Part shown: positions 35,416 to 43,983 of the stretch, one piece after another | How the letters are laid out: every line of letters starts with the position of its first letter | Position numbering within the stretch: position 1 is the first letter of the stretch | Position numbers and translations under genes: made by a program | The notes under the pieces: model-generated | Seen by the model: only the letters and a program-made list of their open reading frames with translations | Database searches by the model: none | What the model was told of the DNA's origin: nothing | Assembly (NCBI RefSeq): GCF_021728295.1 | Contig: NZ_JAKJXE010000001.1 | Coordinates: 62,001-126,000, forward strand | Direction: 5' to 3' | DNA: 64,000 bases | DNA from: Pseudomonas petrae | Lineage (GTDB): Bacteria; Pseudomonadota; Gammaproteobacteria; Pseudomonadales; Pseudomonadaceae

Positions 35416-36668
35416 TGGCTGGACTCCCCATAAGCAAAATACAGCCGCGCATTTGTCAGCGCTCGCTGCTCTTCCACGTCGATCTGTTTGAGGCGGGCCT
35501 CTATGAGTTCACGTCGGGCGGCAACAACGGCGTTTAAATCGCCTTTACCAGAGCGATAACTGGCCATGCTGAGTTCGACCTTTTCCTTGGCCAACGGCAA
35601 CAGGCTCTCCTGGTTGCGCCGCACAGCACGATTCAGGCGTTCATAGTCAGCCAGTTCGTTTTCCAGTTGCTGGGTGTGCTCGCGAGACAGGGCTTCGCGC
35701 TCGGCCTCAAGCTGACTGAGTTCAGCCTGTTTGGCTGCAATTTTGGGGTTTTGGCGCGAGTCAGGGAACAGCGGCAAGTCCCAGGAAAATTGCACGCTGA
35801 CCATATCGCCGAACTCACGGCCACGGCGCTGGTAATCCAGTTCCCAGCTCCAGTCCGACTGCTTCGCCGACACCGCTTCATCAACTTTGGCTTGCGCTTC
35901 ACGGGTCATCGGCGCAAACGCGGCCAACTCGGGATGGTGTTGCAGGTTATGGGAGTAGCTTGAGGTTTCGACAGGCCATTCAGGCAGGCTGCCCACAGGC
36001 TTGTCGTTGGCGGCGGAACCAATCCAGCGTTTGAGGGCCGCTCGGGCCTGTGCTCTTTGGAGAATCAGATCATCCTGTTGCTCCGCCAGTTGAACCGCTT
36101 CCTGCCTGGGTGTCACCGCATCAGCGGGTTGAGCGCGACCACCGGCAATCTGGGCCCGGACGGTATCCGCCAGCAGACGATTTTCTTTGTAGAAGTCCTG
36201 GAACAGCGCATCTTTGCGCTCAACCGAGTAGCTACTGATCCAAGCTAACGCCGCGGACTGGCGTACCTTCAGACGTTCGACTCGACGCTCCGCAGCGGCG
36301 CGATCAACGGCCGCATTGGCGACCTCAATCCGAGCTTTGCGCTTGTCGCTGTTCGGCATTTCTTGCCTGACCCCGACCATTTGCATGGTCATGAAGTCCT
36401 GGTCGATGCTCCAGCGATCCGGACCGCCAATGGGGTAGTTCTGCACACCCAGCAGCAGCTTTGGGTCAGGCAGCTCACCGGCTGGAATAGCCGCACTGCT
36501 GACTGCCTGAATTTTCGCGTCTTGTGCGGTCAACGACGGTGCATTGTTTTCGGCAAGCCACAACGCTTCATCGAATGTCAATGCGGCAGCGAAGCTCGGC
36601 AATGCCAGCACGCTTGCCACCAGACCGGCCACGAGGGACCAACCTGTGCAATAGCACTTGGGGTTCAT
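35412..36668 (-). CDS. cusC: CusC-type outer-membrane efflux channel (TolC family)
   Basis: The 418-residue protein has a Sec signal peptide (to about residue 28, PSFA-A) and two repeats of the outer-membrane efflux protein fold made of long coiled-coil helices (QAELSQLEAEREALSREHTQ, EKVELSMASYRSGKGDLNAV). It forms the exit duct of the Cus pump. The ATG at 36668 is chosen because it gives a proper signal peptide and has AGGA 9 bp upstream. It is the first of the coupled cusCBA genes. Confidence 0.92.
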   Translation of the reverse strand: MNPKCYCTGWSLVAGLVASVLALPSFAAALTFDEALWLAENNAPSLTAQDAKIQAVSSAAIPAGELPDPKLLLGVQNYPIGGPDRWSIDQDFMTMQMVGVRQEMPNSDKRKARIEVANAAVDRAAAERRVERLKVRQSAALAWISSYSVERKDALFQDFYKENRLLADTVRAQIAGGRAQPADAVTPRQEAVQLAEQQDDLILQRAQARAALKRWIGSAANDKPVGSLPEWPVETSSYSHNLQHHPELAAFAPMTREAQAKVDEAVSAKQSDWSWELDYQRRGREFGDMVSVQFSWDLPLFPDSRQNPKIAAKQAELSQLEAEREALSREHTQQLENELADYERLNRAVRRNQESLLPLAKEKVELSMASYRSGKGDLNAVVAARRELIEARLKQIDVEEQRALTNARLYFAYGESSQ

Positions 36669-36767
36669 GTTTATGATTCCTGTGATCATCCACTGCACGA
36701 GTCAAAAGACATGCGCGCAGCCAGTCCATCCCGCTAATGGGGAATGAGGCTCAATGTGGGACAGGAA

Positions 36768-37109
36768 TCAAACGCGAGGGGGTCGCCATACCCCGGATGG
36801 GGTCTTAACAGGTAGGGCATCGACGAGGAAGTAAAGCACTAAGGGGCTGAATAAGGTTACCGGAGGCTTGAAGGTCGAGACTTGCAGCATGCCGGCCGTC
36901 TTGCATTCCTGGCCCGGCTTACAAGGTTTGCCATGCTCGATAGGGCTTTTCATGTCGTTACAGCAGTCCATGCCCATGTCGTCCATCATCGCCATGCCCA
37001 TTGCCTTCATTGGGCACGGTTCTGTTGGTGCCTGAACGCCCGCCATCCCGCTGAGGGGAAGCGCCAAGCTGATCATGAAAATGATGCAAAACCGCAGATA
37101 GCGTTTCAT
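36768..37109 (-). CDS. Met/Cys-rich small exported protein of the copper operon
   Basis: The 113-residue protein has an N-terminal hydrophobic signal or anchor, then a region rich in Met and Cys with likely metal-binding spacing (PCPMKAMGMAMMDDMGMDCCND, 22 residues shown as PCPMKAMGMAMM and DDMGMDCCND), another Cys pair (KPCKPGQECK) and a second hydrophobic segment near 80-95. Proteins of this kind often precede copper resistance genes in Pseudomonas. It lies 99 bp upstream of cusC in the same direction and is probably the first gene of the operon. Role inferred: copper binding or sensing in the periplasm. Confidence 0.75.
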   Translation of the reverse strand: MKRYLRFCIIFMISLALPLSGMAGVQAPTEPCPMKAMGMAMMDDMGMDCCNDMKSPIEHGKPCKPGQECKTAGMLQVSTFKPPVTLFSPLVLYFLVDALPVKTPSGVWRPPRV

Positions 37110-37367
37110 AGGCTGGGGCGTAGTCGCTGAAAATGGCTCTTACAATTGGACAAATGTCGTCGACAATCTATCACCGGGCTTCGACGAAAGCGATAAGACC
37201 CAACAGGAATTAAGCCAGTATTACGTGTGAGAAATAGACGGTTATAACGAGCTATTTCTCGCCTATTAGTATGTGTCGATAAGGATATCTTTTCACTGGT
37301 AAGCCACTGCACTGGGTTGGCCCATCTTCGAAAAGGTAGCCACAATCAAGAAACCGCCGGGCTTTAC
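37110..37367. other. Probable promoter region of the copper efflux operon
   Basis: This 258-bp AT-richer stretch separates the Met/Cys-rich gene from the pseudogene scar. A GACA-AA-TGTC dyad near 37151-37160 resembles the TGTC/GACA half-sites of copper response regulator boxes. No copRS/cusRS genes are in the window, so the controlling system must be elsewhere. Confidence 0.35.
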
Positions 37368-37472
37368 GCACCTAAAACAGCTTCGACATAAGCTGCACGC
37401 TCGGCTTCATCGATAAGAAAGTGAAAAACGGCTCGGTCGCGCCGGACGTCACGGGACAGAGGCGGAAGTGAA
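37368..37472 (-). pseudogene. C-terminal fragment of an unidentified gene
   Basis: Reading leftward, a frame gives about 35 well-formed residues ending AVFHFLIDEAERAAYVEAVLGA and a TAA stop at 37368-37370. The frame begins exactly at the edge of the 167-bp duplicated block (37473), so the 5' part of the gene was lost when that block arrived or recombined. The parent family is not recognised. Confidence 0.45.
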
Positions 37473-37639
37473 ACTCGGCCGTTCGAACTGTACGGGAAGG
37501 TATGGAGGACTTCTGCAGTTTCGTCGGCCGAGTCTCGGCCGACGATGCGTGTATTTACGTCCAGAGGAGATCAGTCAATTACTTACCAAAAAGGCGCTCA
37601 TGCACCCATCCGTTATTGGTAAGGATCATTGCACGCGTT
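37473..37639. repeat. 167-bp duplicated block (second copy)
   Basis: Matches 24102-24268 with two mismatches. It covers about 105 bp of sequence with a CGGCCGAGTCTCGGCCG hairpin (around 37528-37544) plus the last 20 codons of the adjacent lipoprotein gene. The hairpin would sit downstream of that gene. Confidence 0.85.
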
Positions 37640-38214
37640 TCTCTGATGGGGAGTTTTTCGCCGGCCACCGCAGTGCTCAAATCACGCGCTGAAGCCAGGA
37701 GGTTTTGATCATGCGCCCAGTTGGGCAGGTCGGTGACCTGATAGGAGTAAGTGACCCGAGAAATCTTCTGCCCCATCATTTCTCCAGGCTCACTGAACTG
37801 GTCAATCTTGACGATCTTCGCCTTCCCGACACAGAGGCCCCCGACCGTGTTGCCGTTCATGAGTTTCTGGACGCCATCTCGATAGTATTTACGGCCCTCT
37901 TCGGTAAGGTCGTACGAGTAACTAATGTCAATACGCGCTTCTGAAAATAGGCTTTTGGGGATTTCCTTTCGAGAGAGCTCTGTTTCTTTGACAATTCCGA
38001 CGCCGGCCAAAGCGTGCAACAGCTTGCTCCGCCCCGACATATCGAAATCCTCGGTCTGGACGGGGAAGGCAATAAGGACGAAGCATTTTGGATATTGGGT
38101 ATCGAGATACGCTTGCGCTGCCTTCTCGAAATTTTCTTCACTGGCTTTCTTAGGATCAGAACAGCCTGCGATAAAAGCAACTGCGATAGCCAGAATTGCG
38201 ATTTTTCCCTGCAT
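37579..38214 (-). CDS. Hypothetical lipoprotein
   Basis: The 211-residue protein begins with a lipoprotein signal peptide and lipobox FIAGC (Cys18), followed by SDPKKASEENF. No domain family is recognised. The mature part is mixed alpha/beta with a DISYSYDLTEEGRKYY segment and RVTYSYQVTDLPNWA, a pattern seen in small periplasmic lipoproteins. It is likely anchored to the outer membrane, since Ser rather than Asp follows the Cys. A deleted duplicate of its locus, keeping only the last 20 codons, lies at 24102-24290. Confidence 0.75.
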   Translation of the reverse strand: MQGKIAILAIAVAFIAGCSDPKKASEENFEKAAQAYLDTQYPKCFVLIAFPVQTEDFDMSGRSKLLHALAGVGIVKETELSRKEIPKSLFSEARIDISYSYDLTEEGRKYYRDGVQKLMNGNTVGGLCVGKAKIVKIDQFSEPGEMMGQKISRVTYSYQVTDLPNWAHDQNLLASARDLSTAVAGEKLPIRETRAMILTNNGWVHERLFGK

Positions 38215-39018
38215 GAAACAACGTCCTTGAATTGATGAATGAATCGAACAGATGTGGATCCGCGCAGATTTTAGCCATGGATGAATCTTTGGCGCAAAGC
38301 CTGAGTCAGTCTACAAGGGGAAGTAGCCAGATGGGCAACTTCGGGTCGGTGGCAGGAGAACGCTGCCGTAATCCCAACAACCTAACCGGCTGGGTACGGC
38401 CAATAGCTACCTGTCGTAACCAGCCAAAATCGCCCCATAGCGGCCGTTTGCGGAGAGCGGCTCACAGTCATGAGCAGTCTATCCGGCAGAAGCGACCCGG
38501 GGATTTTCATCATTAGCAAACCAGGATAGCTGCGACGCGTGCAACAGCGTGGTTAATAGGATGACCTGTTTCGTGCCCAAAGGTCCTGCCAGTAGCGCCG
38601 CCAGCAAGCTCGCAAGAAGTTGCGACCTGTTGTTGAGCGAGGCGATCACGCGGACGTCCTGCCGAGGTCAAGGACGGAACTCCCGCTAACGCATACTGTG
38701 CCTGTAGATGTTAAACAAACGGTCGAAGCGAACGATCAACAGGAAACCCAGCACATAGACTCCCAGGTCGGGGTTTCACACGCAGGGGAAGGCGCTTGCG
38801 GGTATTATCGAATAGGTGACGTCACCCTGATCCGCAGCAGCAATACCACGCAGGCAGGATGAACAGGGCACCATGTGGTCGCTGGGCCCGCCGACTGAAG
38901 ACCGGCGTAGTCGTCCTTGTCGGCTGCTGAACTAAATTGGGCGGGATATCCGCTCTATCTGGACGAGGATGCCTGCAATCACTTAGCGGGGAGACACGCA
39001 TTCGCTACCTACCGCAGC
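38215..39018. other. Gene-free accessory stretch
   Basis: About 800 bp in which no gene can be supported. It includes the 22-bp block 38379-38400 shared with 24269-24290. Short frames at 38232-38516 and 38620-38862 have no family resemblance and poor start contexts. The stretch looks like decayed DNA between the copper/lipoprotein block and the SDR block. Confidence 0.5.
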
Positions 39019-39741
39019 TCAATGGAGCAGACGGGCAGGCGAGACGATGTTGGCCCCCCCTGCTACCCGACTGAGCAATTCCAGCCGGGCAACCTCGAAT
39101 TTATCCCATACCACCCTATCGGCATACTTGGGTAGCGAGATGGCTTGTCCAGAATCAAAATCCTCTAGCGCGGCATCCACAATGGCCACTGCGCCTTGGT
39201 ATTGGGTCTGCTGTGAACCTGCATACAAAATCGCTTGAACACGTACTGCGACTTTATTGAAATGCTGCCGCAGCGCGTGGGATAGCGAGAGCAAAAAAGC
39301 GCTATTCGCCGACTCAATGGCAGCACCGGAACTCGCCTCGAACACGGGCACCAGATTGATAACCGTTCCGGCGCCCCTCTTTACGAAACCATTTACCAAT
39401 GCGTAAGACAAACGTACGGGAGCAGTGATCCCCAAGGCGATTGTGGCCCCTATCTCACTTTCCTCAGTGATGTCGTGATGGTTGATGAGCAAGGTGATAC
39501 TGGCGTCCTGGCTTAACAAGGCCTCGATGCGGACAACTTCGGCGGACACCGCCAAATCGGCATTCAGCACTTCCACCGATCGGCCGCTGGAGTCAGTGAG
39601 CGCCGCAGCGAGCGTCATTAAGTGCGGCCGATCCACCGCAATTAAAATCAGGTCGTAGCCCCGCTGAGTCAGTCGGTGGGCGAACGCTGTGCCTATTGCT
39701 GTACCAGCGCCGGTTATGACGGCCGTGCCTTTTTGAGTCAT
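39019..39741 (-). CDS. SDR-family protein lacking the catalytic Tyr-Lys
   Basis: This 240-residue protein has the short-chain dehydrogenase fold with cofactor motif TGAGTAIG near the N-terminus. Where the family has NNAG it has NHHD. Where the active site YxxxK is expected, before the conserved AFLLSLSHALRQ helix, it has ESANS, so both Tyr and Lys are missing, and the catalytic Ser region reads INLVPV. It is probably not a normal dehydrogenase; a cofactor-binding or regulatory role, or a decaying gene, is possible. It is divergent from the small monooxygenase-like gene at 39970 and close to a GlxA-type regulator. Confidence 0.75.
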   Translation of the reverse strand: MTQKGTAVITGAGTAIGTAFAHRLTQRGYDLILIAVDRPHLMTLAAALTDSSGRSVEVLNADLAVSAEVVRIEALLSQDASITLLINHHDITEESEIGATIALGITAPVRLSYALVNGFVKRGAGTVINLVPVFEASSGAAIESANSAFLLSLSHALRQHFNKVAVRVQAILYAGSQQTQYQGAVAIVDAALEDFDSGQAISLPKYADRVVWDKFEVARLELLSRVAGGANIVSPARLLH

Positions 39742-39821
39742 GCGGTTTGCTCCAAAGGCGGGTGCATGAAATAAGGCCAGCGTAGTGAAAGCTCATACGT
39801 TGGTAAAGGCCGTAAAACCAT

Positions 39822-39862
39822 CATTTTCGGCCTCGATCTGATCATTTTTATGGCCGGAAATG
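39822..39862. promoter_or_regulatory. Inverted repeat between divergent genes, candidate operator
   Basis: CATTTTCGGCC and GGCCGGAAATG form 11-bp arms with one mismatch, 19 bp apart (30 bp centre to centre). They lie in the AT-rich gap between the divergent SDR gene and the gene at 39970. This suits a dimeric regulator, for instance the GlxA/AraC-type protein encoded just downstream. Confidence 0.45.
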
Positions 39863-39969
39863 TTGGTATTCCGACCTATTGACGGAGTTAAAGCTGCTTA
39901 ATCTGTGTTCACTGCGTCGAACCGTAAGACGCCTCTCCCGACACCACCGACAGCCGCAGGAGAAAGTTG

Positions 39970-40353
39970 ATGACCACTTCCGATGATGATCAGTACAGTG
40001 ACCACTTCAGCGCACTGGAATCTGCAGCCAGTCACCAGATGGTCATCCGGTTGCGACCTGGCCGTGACACGTTTTTCTTCGAACCGATTAACGCGCTGAT
40101 CGGTCGCCTTGCACTTACACCGGGATGTGATCGCTATACTCTCGCTCCACATCCAAATGCCGCTCGAACTTGGGTTATTCAGGGTGATTGGCACTGTCCC
40201 GTTGCAATGAACGAGCATTTCAGCTCTGAGCCCCTGCAGGTATTGATCGGCCATCTGTGCTCGATGAACGTCTATCGGGTGATATTCAACTGCCAAGTGC
40301 CCGAGGTACTGACATCAGGCGACAGTTTCACTCCACAACGGGCATGCCTTTGA
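39970..40353 (+). CDS. Putative antibiotic biosynthesis monooxygenase (ABM/YgiN-like) protein
   Basis: The 127-residue protein resembles the dimeric alpha-beta barrel family of small quinol monooxygenases. It has a short opening strand MVIRLRPGR, the LTPGCDRYTLAPHP motif, TWVIQGDWHCPVAMNEHFSS (family pattern W-x-x-x-x-x-W...AM..HF) and a final strand YRVIFNCQVP. Cofactor-free oxygenation of quinols or polyketides is the known family role. The ATG at 39970 has AGGAG 7 bp upstream. It overlaps the next small frame by 10 bp and is followed by a GlxA-type regulator. Confidence 0.65.
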   Translation: MTTSDDDQYSDHFSALESAASHQMVIRLRPGRDTFFFEPINALIGRLALTPGCDRYTLAPHPNAARTWVIQGDWHCPVAMNEHFSSEPLQVLIGHLCSMNVYRVIFNCQVPEVLTSGDSFTPQRACL

Positions 40354-40553
40354 GGGATTTAATTGAACAAACCATGGAAGTTCCGGCCAGCAATGCTGAT
40401 GAAATATCGATTGAAAAAGCCATGACAATGCGTGCCAGCACGGGGCCTGGCGAACTGGAGCTCGTAGTGCAGTTCAATGATGCACTGGCTGTGGTTGAAG
40501 TTTCTCGTACCTCAGTATCGGCCTTACTGAATTTATCCGGCGCAAAACGCTAA
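40344..40553 (+). CDS. Small hypothetical protein
   Basis: This 69-residue frame starts within the last codons of the ABM-like gene and may be translationally coupled to it. It is acidic, with no cysteine and no recognised motif (MPLRDLIEQTMEVPASNADE at the start, SALLNLSGAKR at the end). Its own ribosome binding site is weak. Conserved coding character is plausible but not proven. Confidence 0.5.
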   Translation: MPLRDLIEQTMEVPASNADEISIEKAMTMRASTGPGELELVVQFNDALAVVEVSRTSVSALLNLSGAKR

Positions 40554-40669
40554 CCCCTCGAAATCGCGGTTCTGCTTGCAGTCCCGCGATTTTCACGCAT
40601 GCTTACGTTTCGCATGTCACCAGAATCCATGCGTCAAGCCAGTGTTCAACTGGGCAAACGGGAGTTTTT

Positions 40670-41614
40670 ATGCAAAGTGTGGCGTTAGTCGTACGGCCCG
40701 ATTTTCAGGTGATGAGCCTTGCTGCGCTTTCAGCTTTCGAGTTTGCCAACCTGGCCGCGGGCGAAAAACTCTACGACATCAGTGTGCTATCCGAGCATGG
40801 CGGCTTGGTCGCCAGCTCCCTGTTCACGTCGGTTGATACTCAGCAGTTCAACAATACTGATTTCGATACCGTCTTGATCAGCGGTGCAATGGATCGCAGT
40901 TCGGCGTCGGACGGTATTCACTCGTTTCTGGTTGAAGCCAATGCAGATTCACGGCGGGTAGGCGCTTTGTGCGTCGGTGCTTTCGCACTTGCCGAGTCCG
41001 GTTTGCTCGATGGGCGCCGAGCCACAGTGCACTGGGCTCGTGCCAAGGAAATGCGCGATAGATATCCCGCAATAAAAGTAGAAGAAGATCGCATCTTCAT
41101 CATCGATGGAAAAATCTGGACCTCGGCAGGCATGACCGCTGCGCTCGATTTAACCATCGGTATGGTCGAGAAGGATTACGGTGCCGCTCTGGCCCGAACC
41201 GTCTCGCAGCGGCTGGTGCTTTACCATCGCCGTGCGGGTGGGCAGTCCCAGCATTCGGCGATGCTGGAACTGAGTCCGAGCTCCGACCGCATTCAGCAGT
41301 CACTGGACTTCGCTCGAAAAAACCTGCGCCGCGACCTTTCCGTAGAAGACCTGGCGGATGCGGCGTGCCTGAGCCCGCGGCAGTTCAGTCGAAGCTTTCG
41401 CGAGCAGACCGGAAGCTCACCCGCCAAGGCCATCGAAAATCTACGTCTGGAGGCCGCCCGATTGATGATCGAACAGGGGCGTCTAACGCTTGAAGCGGTG
41501 GCCTCGGAGGCCGGCTTTGGCGACCGAGAACGTATGCGCCGGGCCTTCCTGCGGGTATATGGTCAGTCCCCGCAATCCTTGCGCCGGACCTTCGGCTCTA
41601 ACGCTGACGTATAA
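40670..41614 (+). CDS. GlxA-family AraC-type transcriptional regulator
   Basis: The 314-residue protein has an N-terminal DJ-1/PfpI-like domain (about 1-185) with the nucleophile-elbow-like cysteine in VGALCVGAFALAESGLL and WTSAGMTAALDL, and a C-terminal AraC double helix-turn-helix (about 215-310; LSVEDLADAACLSPRQFSRSFREQTG and AVASEAGFGDRERMRRAFLRVYGQSP). Such regulators generally sense small nitrogenous or aldehyde compounds; the ligand here is unknown. GGGAG precedes the ATG. It probably regulates the neighbouring SDR and ABM-like genes. A strong hairpin lies 22 bp after the stop. Confidence 0.9.
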   Translation: MQSVALVVRPDFQVMSLAALSAFEFANLAAGEKLYDISVLSEHGGLVASSLFTSVDTQQFNNTDFDTVLISGAMDRSSASDGIHSFLVEANADSRRVGALCVGAFALAESGLLDGRRATVHWARAKEMRDRYPAIKVEEDRIFIIDGKIWTSAGMTAALDLTIGMVEKDYGAALARTVSQRLVLYHRRAGGQSQHSAMLELSPSSDRIQQSLDFARKNLRRDLSVEDLADAACLSPRQFSRSFREQTGSSPAKAIENLRLEAARLMIEQGRLTLEAVASEAGFGDRERMRRAFLRVYGQSPQSLRRTFGSNADV

Positions 41615-41635
41615 GCTTCAATTTTTTCGCAGCAG

Positions 41636-41664
41636 AATAACGGCGGCCATTGGCCGCCGTTATT
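41636..41664. terminator. Strong hairpin terminator after the GlxA-type regulator
   Basis: AATAACGGCGGCC-ATT-GGCCGCCGTTATT is a perfect 13-bp stem with a 3-base loop, with A and T ends on both sides. It is placed just after the regulator stop. Confidence 0.8.
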
Positions 41665-41758
41665 CAGTCTTGGAGCTCTACTTTTGATGAATTGGGCTGA
41701 GTTCATGGTATTCCAGCTGTGGAAAAGTGATGGCGCCCTGTTGATCGCGTGTACACAT

Positions 41759-41780
41759 AAAAAGCCCCCGCAAGGGGGCT
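41759..41780 (-). terminator. Terminator of the alkene reductase gene
   Basis: On the minus strand AGCCCCCTTGCGGGGGCT is followed by TTTTA: a GC-rich stem with a short loop and T-run, 45 bp beyond the stop of the leftward alkene reductase gene. Confidence 0.88.
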
Positions 41781-41825
41781 TCGTTTGGTCTCTGCGCTAG
41801 AGCAACTCGAGCTTGGCGAAAAAGG

Positions 41826-42932
41826 TTAAGCAATCGCTTCTTCTTTATAGAACTCGTAGTCGGTGTAACCCACTTCGGTACCGCCAAAAAAGGTCGGACG
41901 GTCATAAGCGTTCAGCGGCAGATTGTGGCGCAGGCGTTCCGGCAAGTCCGGGTTGGCGATGAAGTGGCGACCGAAGGCCACCAGATCGGCGTCGCCAGCC
42001 TGAATGATGGCCTCGGCAGATTCGCCGTCAAAGCCACCGGCGGCGATGATCACGCCTTTGTAGTGTTTGCGCATCAGTTGGGCAGCGACCGGCGCCGGGT
42101 CGGCATTCTCGTCCTCGATGTTGCCCAGGATGCGCGGCTCGATCAGGTGCAGGTAAGCCAGGTTCAGCGGCGCCAGTTGTTGAGCGACATAGGTGAACAG
42201 GCCTTCTGGATCGCTGTCGCCCATGTCACCCCAGGTGCCGCTAGGGCCGACACGTACCGCCACGCGATCACTGCCCCACACTGAAATCAGCGCGTTGGTC
42301 ACTTCCAGCAGGAAGCGTGCGCGGTTTTCGAACGAGCCGCCGTAAATGTCGGTGCGCTTGTTGCTGTTGTCCTGCAGGAACTGGTCGATCAAATAACCGT
42401 TGGCACCATGCAGCTCCACGCCATCAAAACCGGCTTTCACGCCGCGTTCGGCAGCGGTGCGGAAGTTTTCTACCAGGCCTGCGATCTCTTCGATCGTCAG
42501 GGCGCGGTTCGGGGTATTGGGTACCCAACCTTCGGTGGTGTAAGCAACGCCGCCGTGCGGGACTTCCGATGGGCCGACGGGGATGCTGCCTGCAGGCTGC
42601 ACGTCGACATTGGATTGGCGACCCGCATGATAAAGCTGCAGGAAAATCTTGCCGCCTTTGGCGTGCACGGCGTCGGTGACGTGTTTCCAGCCCACGATCT
42701 GGCTGTCGTCGAACAGGCCAGGTGCGCCGAGATAACCGTTGCCGTTTGGCGCGGCAATGGTGGCTTCACCGATCAGGAAACCGCCTTCGGAAGTGCGCTG
42801 GGCGTAGTATTCGGCCATCAGGGCGCCAGGACGAGCGCCATCTTCGGCACGCATGCGGGTCAGCGGTGCCAATACAATGCGGTGGGCGAAGGTGAACCGC
42901 CCGACTTTAACTGGGGAATGAAGTTTAGACAT
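41826..42932 (-). CDS. Alkene reductase (Old Yellow Enzyme family)
   Basis: The 368-residue FMN-dependent ene-reductase is of the NemA/XenB type and reduces activated C=C bonds, nitrate esters and nitroaromatics with NAD(P)H. It has the N-terminal RIVLAPLTRMRA, QLYHAGR, the substrate-anion-binding HGANGYLIDQFL (His/Asn pair), NKRTDIYGGSFENRARFLLE and the phosphate-binding AAGGFDGESAE with LVAFGRHFIANPDLPERL. Length is typical. It is followed by a clear terminator. Upstream is a 236-bp gap to the SDR gene in the same direction, so a separate promoter is likely. Confidence 0.92.
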   Translation of the reverse strand: MSKLHSPVKVGRFTFAHRIVLAPLTRMRAEDGARPGALMAEYYAQRTSEGGFLIGEATIAAPNGNGYLGAPGLFDDSQIVGWKHVTDAVHAKGGKIFLQLYHAGRQSNVDVQPAGSIPVGPSEVPHGGVAYTTEGWVPNTPNRALTIEEIAGLVENFRTAAERGVKAGFDGVELHGANGYLIDQFLQDNSNKRTDIYGGSFENRARFLLEVTNALISVWGSDRVAVRVGPSGTWGDMGDSDPEGLFTYVAQQLAPLNLAYLHLIEPRILGNIEDENADPAPVAAQLMRKHYKGVIIAAGGFDGESAEAIIQAGDADLVAFGRHFIANPDLPERLRHNLPLNAYDRPTFFGGTEVGYTDYEFYKEEAIA

Positions 42933-43168
42933 GGTTGCCTCGGTTGAAGTGTATGTGTAAAGCCATTGGATGTTTGCCCGGGTCGATAGCCATGTGGGCT
43001 TTCGGGGTTGGGGCGCTTGCCATCAGTAAAGGTGATTTTGCGGAGTGAATAAATGGGCCGTGTTTCCCAACACTTCGGACTTTTTGGCTGTAATGCTGGC
43101 GATCATTGAGATCGAACTGTCGATGTCCGGATAACGGCGCCCGCACTCATGCAAGCGCCGCAGGATGC

Positions 43169-43924
43169 TCACTGGGCGTAGAGTTCCAATATCTGTGTAT
43201 TGAACTCAGTGACAAAGGCGTGTTCATCCGCCCCGGCATTAGCGCGCATTGGCTTGGCCCGCTCGACCAGAATTTCCACCGCGTCCGTGCCCAGCACCGC
43301 TATCGTCTCGGCAATAAACTCATCCAATGGCATCGCCAGTTCCGCTTCGGAGCTGTCCATCAGCTCAGTACGTACCCATGGCGGCGCGATTTCCAGCACC
43401 TTGATCGAGGTGTCGCGCAGCATGAAGCGCTGAGACAGTGCATAAGAATGCAGCGCGGCCTTGGTGGCGCTGTAAACCGCCGTCAGCGCCATGGGCACGA
43501 AACCGAGTACTGAAGAGGTGTACGCCACATAGGCGTCATCGGCCTTCTTGAGGTGCTCGATCAGCGCCGAAGTCATGCGGATGGGGCCCATCAGATTGGT
43601 GGTAACGGTCGACGCCAGCAATTCGTCATCCACTTGGCCGGCCGCAGTGTCCGGCAACATGATCCCGGCGTTATTGATCAGCACATTAAGCTGCGGGAAT
43701 TCGTTGATCAACTGTTTCGCGACCGCGGTAATACTGGCTGGATCGGTGATATCCAGTTCGACCGCGTGCATGCCCGGGTTGGCTGCAACGACGGCTTCCA
43801 GATGGCCCTTGCGCCGACCTGAGATAATCACCTGGTTTCCCAGTTTGTGCAGTGCTTCGGCCAGCCCACGGCCGATGCCAGAGCCGCCGCCGGTAATGAA
43901 GATGGTGTTTTGAGTGAGTTTCAT
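43169..43924 (-). CDS. SDR-family oxidoreductase (DltE-like)
   Basis: The 251-residue classical short-chain dehydrogenase has cofactor motif TGGGSGIG, NNAG in VLINNAGIML, catalytic Ser in YTSSVLG and Tyr-x-x-x-Lys in YSATKAALHSY. The C-terminal PPWVRTEL region is like DltE-type SDRs often encoded beside electrophile-stress genes. The ATG at 43924 has AGAGGA 8 bp upstream. It follows the alpha/beta hydrolase gene by 59 bp and is probably co-transcribed with it. The substrate is unknown. Confidence 0.88.
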   Translation of the reverse strand: MKLTQNTIFITGGGSGIGRGLAEALHKLGNQVIISGRRKGHLEAVVAANPGMHAVELDITDPASITAVAKQLINEFPQLNVLINNAGIMLPDTAAGQVDDELLASTVTTNLMGPIRMTSALIEHLKKADDAYVAYTSSVLGFVPMALTAVYSATKAALHSYALSQRFMLRDTSIKVLEIAPPWVRTELMDSSEAELAMPLDEFIAETIAVLGTDAVEILVERAKPMRANAGADEHAFVTEFNTQILELYAQ

Positions 43925-43983
43925 GGGTGAGTCCTCTGAATTTGCAGAAATGCAAAGCGTGAACAATGGAGGGGAAATATCGG

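Noticed and set aside
38232..38862. Two short rightward frames between the lipoprotein and SDR genes
   Set aside because: No homology recognised, no ribosome binding sites and atypical composition; the stretch is better seen as decayed DNA.
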